A DNA stretch of 64,000 nt, taken from NCBI RefSeq assembly GCF_904848665.1, contig NZ_CAJHCQ010000012.1, positions 186,001 through 250,000 on the forward strand. Direction: 5' to 3'. A program made the position numbers and the translations under genes. Source of the stretch: Paraburkholderia hiiakae. GTDB lineage: Bacteria; Pseudomonadota; Gammaproteobacteria; Burkholderiales; Burkholderiaceae. The notes below the pieces were generated by a model. That model searched no databases and had not been told where the DNA came from. It saw only the letters and a list, made by a program, of their open reading frames with translations. Positions 59,723 through 64,000 of this stretch are shown in pieces. Each line of letters starts with the position of its first letter. Position 1 is the first letter of the stretch.

Positions 59723-60658
59723 ATGACCGACGCCCGTTTTCGAGATTCCGCACGCTACTGGCGCACGCCGCTTCTGCCCGGCGCGGATCTCGTCACGGCC
59801 GAATACAACGAACATACGTTCGCGCCCCACTGGCACGAGGCCTACACGATCCCTGTGATCGAAGGCGGCGCCGAATGCTATCGCTATCGCGGCGCGCAGC
59901 ATGTCGCCGAAACGGGCAGCGTGCCGGTCATCAATCCCGGCGAGTTGCACACGGGCTCGCGCGCCGCCGAGGAAGGCTGGAGCTATCGGGTGATGTACGT
60001 CCCGATCGACTTCCTGCATGAGTTCGCCGGCGAAATCGCGGGCCGCGCGCAGCCGCTGCCGTGGTTCGACACCGAGGTGATCCACGATCTCGATCTCGCG
60101 CATCGGCTCTCGCGCGCGCACCGGCTGCTGGAAGCCGACGCCGACTGGCGGCGCGCCGCAGCCGTACCGGAATCCGGCGCAAGCGGCGGCGTGGCTGGCG
60201 TGGCGGCGCTTGCGGCGCCTTCCGGTGCGCCGTGCTCAGCGCCGTGTTCAGATCTGCTCGCTGTGGAAGGCGCACTGCTCGACGCGCTCTCGACGCTGCT
60301 CACGCGCTACGGCCGCACGCGCGAGGCGGCGCTCAAGCACGGCCCGAACGATCCGCGCGTGGAAACGATGAAGGCGATCCTCGCCGCCGATCTCAGCATG
60401 CCGTTGCGCGTGGCCGATCTTGCCCAGGCGGTCGGCCTCTCGCCGTTTCACGCCACGCGGCTCTTCACGCAGGCGACCGGGCTGCCGCCGCACGCCTGGC
60501 GCACGCAGTTGCGCCTGCAACGCGCGCTCGGTCCGCTGCGCGAAGGCGCCACGGTGGCCGATGTCGCCGCGGCGAGCGGCTTCACCGACCAAAGCCATTT
60601 CACGCGGCACTTTCGGCGTATGTTCGGCGTGCCGCCGGGGCGCTGGCAGTCGTCCTGA
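59723..60658 (+). CDS. AraC family transcriptional regulator
   Basis: A 311-residue regulator with an N-terminal cupin sensor (HTFAPHWHEAYTIPVIEGG) and a C-terminal double helix-turn-helix (VADLAQAVGLSPFHATRLF, and TVADVAAASGFTDQSHFTRH with FGVPPGRW). An Ala/Gly/Ser-rich linker lies around 155-185. It is 88 nt upstream of azlC on the same strand, so AzlCD export is a likely target (inference). Confidence 0.93.
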   Translation: MTDARFRDSARYWRTPLLPGADLVTAEYNEHTFAPHWHEAYTIPVIEGGAECYRYRGAQHVAETGSVPVINPGELHTGSRAAEEGWSYRVMYVPIDFLHEFAGEIAGRAQPLPWFDTEVIHDLDLAHRLSRAHRLLEADADWRRAAAVPESGASGGVAGVAALAAPSGAPCSAPCSDLLAVEGALLDALSTLLTRYGRTREAALKHGPNDPRVETMKAILAADLSMPLRVADLAQAVGLSPFHATRLFTQATGLPPHAWRTQLRLQRALGPLREGATVADVAAASGFTDQSHFTRHFRRMFGVPPGRWQSS

Positions 60659-60745
60659 GCGCGCCGGCCCGGCTCGCGCCGCAAGAACGTACAAGCCACC
60701 CGCGCAGGCGCCCGTTATGCTGTCCCCTTGTATCAGGAGGACAGT

Positions 60746-61525
60746 TTGACCACGCATCCCAATCGCTTCACCGAATTCATCGCCGGCGCGCGCGACATGA
60801 TCCCCATGATGATCGGCGCCGCGCCCTTCGGCGTGATCTTCGGCACGCTCGTCACCTCGGGCCCGCTTTCGCTCTGGCACGGCCAGTTCATGTCGCTCGC
60901 CGTGTTCGCCGGCTCCGCGCAGTTCATCGCGCTCGGGCTGATCGCCTCGCACGCGAGCTTCGCGGTGATTCTTGCTACCACCTTCATCGTGAACCTGCGG
61001 CACGTGCTCTACAGCGCGACGCTCGCGCCTTATGTCTCGCACCTGCCGCTGCGCTGGCGCCTCGTGCTGGGCGGCCTGCTCACCGACGAAGTCTTCGCCG
61101 TCGCGTGGGCGCATTTCCGACGCCATCCGCCCGGCGACGACGTCTCGCCATGGCATTTCCTCGGTTCCGGGGTCTCGATGTACCTGAACTGGCAACTCTG
61201 GACCGCGGCCGGCCTGCTGTTCGGCGCGGCGTTCCCGGGCCTGCAGTCACTCGGCCTCGACTTCGCGATGGTCGCGACCTTCATCGCCATCGTCGTGCCG
61301 CAGTTAGTTGCCTTGCGCTACCTCGCGGCCGCCGCGACCGCGGGCGCGCTCGCCTTTTTCTGGCAGGGCTGGCCGTACAAGCTCGGGCTGCTCGGCGCCG
61401 TGTTCGCGGGCGTGGTCGTGGGCGTCGTTCTCTCGCGCCCGGGTTCCTCGCGCGGCGCACGCGCCGGCAGCGAGTCTTCCCGCAAGCCCACCAACGTCCA
61501 ACGCACCGCAGGAGCCGGGCAATGA
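60746..61525 (+). CDS. azlC: AzlC-type branched-chain amino acid exporter subunit
   Basis: AzlC and AzlD form a membrane pair exporting branched-chain amino acids or analogues. The 259-residue polytopic protein has ARDMIPMMIGAAPFGVIFGT and FVNLRHVLYSATLAPY-like family segments. The start is the TTG at 60746, set by AGGAGG 5 nt upstream; no ATG is suitable. It overlaps azlD by 4 nt (ATGA). Confidence 0.93.
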   Translation: MTTHPNRFTEFIAGARDMIPMMIGAAPFGVIFGTLVTSGPLSLWHGQFMSLAVFAGSAQFIALGLIASHASFAVILATTFIVNLRHVLYSATLAPYVSHLPLRWRLVLGGLLTDEVFAVAWAHFRRHPPGDDVSPWHFLGSGVSMYLNWQLWTAAGLLFGAAFPGLQSLGLDFAMVATFIAIVVPQLVALRYLAAAATAGALAFFWQGWPYKLGLLGAVFAGVVVGVVLSRPGSSRGARAGSESSRKPTNVQRTAGAGQ

Positions 61526-61845
61526 ACTACATCGTCCTGATTCTGGGCATGGCCCTCATCACCCTGGTCATTCGCACCGCGGTATTCGTGCTCGGCGACC
61601 AGCTGGTGTTCCCACCGCTCGTGCGCACCGCGCTCGGCTTCGTGCCCGTCACCGTGCTCACGGCCATCATCGTGCCGATGGCGGTCTCGCCCCACGGCCA
61701 GGGCGCCGAGCTGACCTGGCGCAATCCGCAGCTCGTTGGCGCGCTCGCGGCAATTGTCGTCAGCGCGCTCACGAAGCGACCGCTCCTCACCATCGCGGTC
61801 GGGCTCGGCGTGTTCTTCGTCTGGCAAGGCGTCGTCCTGCGCTAG
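61522..61845 (+). CDS. azlD: AzlD-type exporter subunit
   Basis: A 107-residue small membrane protein with three to four helices, starting MNYIVLILGMALITLVIRTA and containing VRTALGFVPVTVLTAIIVP, typical of AzlD. The ATGA overlap with azlC couples their translation, fitting a two-subunit exporter. Confidence 0.93.
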   Translation: MNYIVLILGMALITLVIRTAVFVLGDQLVFPPLVRTALGFVPVTVLTAIIVPMAVSPHGQGAELTWRNPQLVGALAAIVVSALTKRPLLTIAVGLGVFFVWQGVVLR

Positions 61846-61979
61846 AGGCGGCCCTCGCCCCTTACGCTCAAGTTTCACCCCGGCGCGCCGTTAAACCCGT
61901 CAAGGCCTGCTCTGGCAGGCCAATGCTCGAATGGCGAGAGCACGCGAGAAGCGCTAAGGATTACACCGGGGCAACCACA

Positions 61980-62741
61980 ATGGGGCATATCACCCTCAAC
62001 CTGAAGGATGAAACGCTTGCGTCGCTGCGCAAGGATTTCGACGCGTTCCTGCGCGTCTCGCTCAAACTCGACCCGCAGTTCGCCACGCCGGAATTCGAGG
62101 ATTACCTGCGCGCGAAGCTGCTCGACAACATGACGCCGCTCACGGAGCACGCCGTCCAGCGGATCCTGCAAGGCGGCCAGTACGCGTGGGCCAAGCGCAC
62201 GCTCGACAAGGAGTTCCCCGAGGTCGTCTCGATCCTGATGCGCCAGGCGGGCGAATTCGGTTTCGGCTTCGCGTCGCGGCCCGAATGGACACCGGACGAA
62301 CTCTCGAAGCAGTGCCGCGACTGGGCGGCGGCCATCGTGAGCGAAGCCCAGGGCGACGACACGCTGGTCGATCCGCTGGCCGCGCAGATCAAGTCGGGCG
62401 TGCAGGACATCCAGGCGCTCGAAGAGTCGATGCAGACGCCCGCGTGGCGGCTCACCGAGTCGCTGCGTCAGCGTGTGTACGAAGCGAAGATCGGCTGTGA
62501 ACAGGCTAGCGGGAGCGCTGCGCGCGAGCGTTTGGGTGAGCTGCGCGGGCTGCTGAGGCTCGGCGTCACGCATGGCGTGTTCCAGAAGCAGGAAGCGCAA
62601 CAGATCATGGAATATCTGCGCCTGCTCAAGCCCGAGATTTTCGTCGAGGAGCCCGACGACGTCTTCACGCGCCTGGCCGCGTGGATGCGCAACTTCTTCA
62701 TGCCGCCCCAGCACGGCACCGCGCGCGAGCAGAAGCGCTGA
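61980..62741 (+). CDS. Uncharacterised 253-residue protein
   Basis: Product starts MGHITLNLKDETLASLRKDF and is helical-looking and soluble: no signal peptide or hydrophobic segment. It has mid-sequence EESMQTPAWRLTESLRQRVY and a C-terminal FFMPPQHGTAREQKR. I do not recognise the family. The ATG at 61980 has no strong ribosome site. It ends 9 nt before a convergent helicase gene, with no terminator. Confidence 0.75.
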   Translation: MGHITLNLKDETLASLRKDFDAFLRVSLKLDPQFATPEFEDYLRAKLLDNMTPLTEHAVQRILQGGQYAWAKRTLDKEFPEVVSILMRQAGEFGFGFASRPEWTPDELSKQCRDWAAAIVSEAQGDDTLVDPLAAQIKSGVQDIQALEESMQTPAWRLTESLRQRVYEAKIGCEQASGSAARERLGELRGLLRLGVTHGVFQKQEAQQIMEYLRLLKPEIFVEEPDDVFTRLAAWMRNFFMPPQHGTAREQKR

Positions 62742-62750
62742 GCGCGCCTC

Positions 62751-64000
62751 TTAGTCCCACATCCTCCTGAGCTTCGCGGCGATCTCGACCTTCGCCTGCG
62801 CGGCGGCGGCGAGTCCCGTCGCGCTCGGCGCGCTCGCCACGGGCGCGGGCGGCCATGCGCGCGATTCGAATAGCGGCAGCATGGGCGTGGCGATGAAGCG
62901 CGTGCGCGAGGCCCACACGTGCCGGTCGCCCGACGCCACCTGGTTGTGCACGTAAAAACGCTGCGGCACGACGATGTGCAGATCCTCTTTCGCGCGCGTC
63001 ATCGCCACGTAGAGCAGCCGCCGCTCCTCCTCCAGCTCCTCGTCGCTGCCCGCGCCGAGATCGGACGGGATGCAGCCGTCCACGCCATTGAGCACAAACA
63101 CGTTGCGCCACTCCTGCCCTTTCGCCGAATGGATCGTCGAGAGGATCAGATAGTCTTCGTCGAGCAACGGATCGGCGGATTCGGCGCTCGTGGCGTCGGG
63201 CGGATCCAGTGTGAGTTCGGTGAGAAAACGCTCGCGCGAGGCGTAAGTGCTCGCAATGCTCTCCATTTGCAGCAAATCGGCGAGCCGCACCTGGGCGTCC
63301 TCGTGGTTGCGCTCGAGGTGCGGCTCGTACCAGCGCCGCACGCGCTCGAACTCGGCGGGCCACGGCGTCGAGCGCATGGAGAGGCTGTCGATGAGCGAGG
63401 CGAACGCCGGCCAATCCTCGGCCGCGCGCGGCGGCGGCGCGAAGGCGGCGAGCGCCTCGGCGGCGCGATACGCGCCCGTGCACGCGGCCACCTGGTCGAG
63501 CAGGCGCGCGGCGTTGGCGGGCCCGACGCCCGGCAGCAATTGCGTCACGCGAAACCCCGCCACGCGATCAAGCGGATTCTCGGCCCAGCGCAGCACCGCC
63601 AGCACATCCTTCACGTGCGCAGCGTCGAGAAATCGCAGTCCGCCGAACTTAACGAACGGGATATTGCGCCGCGCCAGTTCGATTTCGAGCGTGGCGCTGT
63701 GGTGCGCCGCGCGAAACAGCACGGCCTGCTGCTTGAGCTTCATGCCCGCTTCACGCGCCTCGAGAATCTGCTCGACGACGTAGCGCGCCTGGGTTGCCTC
63801 ATCGGCCACCGTGACGAGGCGCGGGCGCTGCTGCGAGGGGCGCTCGGTCCACAAGTTCTTGGTGAAGCGCTCGGCGGCGGCGTCGATCACGGCGTTCGAG
63901 GCTGCGAGGATCGGCGCCGTCGAACGGTAGTTGCGCTCGAGCGTCACCTGGCGCGCGGGCGGATCGAACTGCGCCGGGAAGTCGAGAATATTGCGCACCG
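62751..64000 (-). CDS. UvrD/Rep-type superfamily 1 DNA helicase, C-terminal part
   Basis: Only the C-terminal ~416 residues are in the window; the gene begins beyond its right edge. Helicase motifs visible are LERNYRST (motif IV), STIHSAKGQEW (V) and RRLLYVAMTRAKEDL (VI), as in UvrD/Rep/PcrA 3'-5' helicases. The N-terminal Walker A is outside. The C-terminal tail, Ala/Pro-rich, ends KLRRMWD. Exact type cannot be decided without the start. Confidence 0.9.
   Translation of the reverse strand, partial: VRNILDFPAQFDPPARQVTLERNYRSTAPILAASNAVIDAAAERFTKNLWTERPSQQRPRLVTVADEATQARYVVEQILEAREAGMKLKQQAVLFRAAHHSATLEIELARRNIPFVKFGGLRFLDAAHVKDVLAVLRWAENPLDRVAGFRVTQLLPGVGPANAARLLDQVAACTGAYRAAEALAAFAPPPRAAEDWPAFASLIDSLSMRSTPWPAEFERVRRWYEPHLERNHEDAQVRLADLLQMESIASTYASRERFLTELTLDPPDATSAESADPLLDEDYLILSTIHSAKGQEWRNVFVLNGVDGCIPSDLGAGSDEELEEERRLLYVAMTRAKEDLHIVVPQRFYVHNQVASGDRHVWASRTRFIATPMLPLFESRAWPPAPVASAPSATGLAAAAQAKVEIAAKLRRMWD

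Noticed and set aside
1..64000. Mobile elements, prophage, CRISPR arrays, toxin-antitoxin or defence islands
   Set aside because: No transposase, integrase, phage structural gene or regularly spaced repeat was seen. Gene order and composition are core-like. Both tRNA clusters lack adjacent integrases.

Overview
The window reads as core chromosome of a GC-rich betaproteobacterium of the family Burkholderiaceae (Burkholderia, Paraburkholderia or Caballeronia type). The reasons are high GC with strong third-position bias, the gene order rpoE-rseA-mucB-mucD-lepA-lepB-rnc-era-recO-pdxJ-acpS-nagZ, an EarP/EF-P pair with arginine at EF-P position 32, and the conserved block rne/rluC...yceF/yceD-rpmF-plsX-fabHDG-acpP-fabF. 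I see no insertion sequence, prophage, integrase, CRISPR array or compositional island. All coordinates, motifs and promoters were read by eye; no database search was run.

Layout. 1-9.6 kb: a partial membrane gene, a GT4 glycosyltransferase, an ABC exporter, the trehalose pair otsB-otsA, and a three-gene copper delivery set for cytochrome oxidase (Sco lipoprotein, PCuAC chaperone, CtaG). 9.1-13.7 kb: an ElaA-like acetyltransferase, a DUF2164 protein, then uvrC-pgsA followed by tRNA-Gly, tRNA-Gly and tRNA-Cys. 13.9-18.1 kb: earP-efp, a CsbD-like protein and an orphan sigma-54 response regulator. 18.1-31.1 kb, all on the minus strand: the sigma-E envelope-stress operon (rpoE, rseA, mucB, mucD, a glutaredoxin-like gene) leading into lepA, lepB, rnc, era, recO, pdxJ, acpS and nagZ. 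31.1-38.6 kb, minus strand: the fatty-acid/phospholipid block yceD-rpmF-plsX-fabH-fabD-fabG-acpP-fabF plus a small membrane protein. 39-47.8 kb: maf and an RsmI-like methylase, then sppA, a Rieske protein, gph and rluC (minus), and divergent rne with a very long leader. 47.9-52 kb: moaA-mobA-moeA, a small membrane protein and an acetyltransferase. 52-58 kb (minus): rmuC, a 2-hydroxyacid dehydrogenase, a putative Na+/H+ antiporter, lutC and pncB. 58.3-64 kb: fdxA, two tandem tRNA-Asn genes, creA, an AraC regulator, azlCD, an uncharacterised 253-residue protein, and the 3' part of a UvrD/Rep-type helicase that runs off the window.

Working together: yceD to fabF make fatty acids, phospholipid precursors and ribosomal protein L32; acpS activates the ACP and pgsA uses the lipid precursors. 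rpoE to mucD sense and repair envelope damage. rne, rnc and era handle RNA and ribosome maturation. earP/efp relieve ribosome stalling at polyproline. moaA, mobA and moeA make molybdenum cofactor.

The most interesting signals are regulatory and architectural, not a new gene system. Intrinsic-terminator-like hairpins sit 17-24 nt before the start codons of plsX, fabF and lepA. A good sigma-70 promoter at 43641-43669 overlaps the rluC start and would give rne a leader of roughly 840 nt. RNase E, RNase III, RecO and UvrC all carry long low-complexity extensions or inserts. I found no convincing undescribed multi-gene system.
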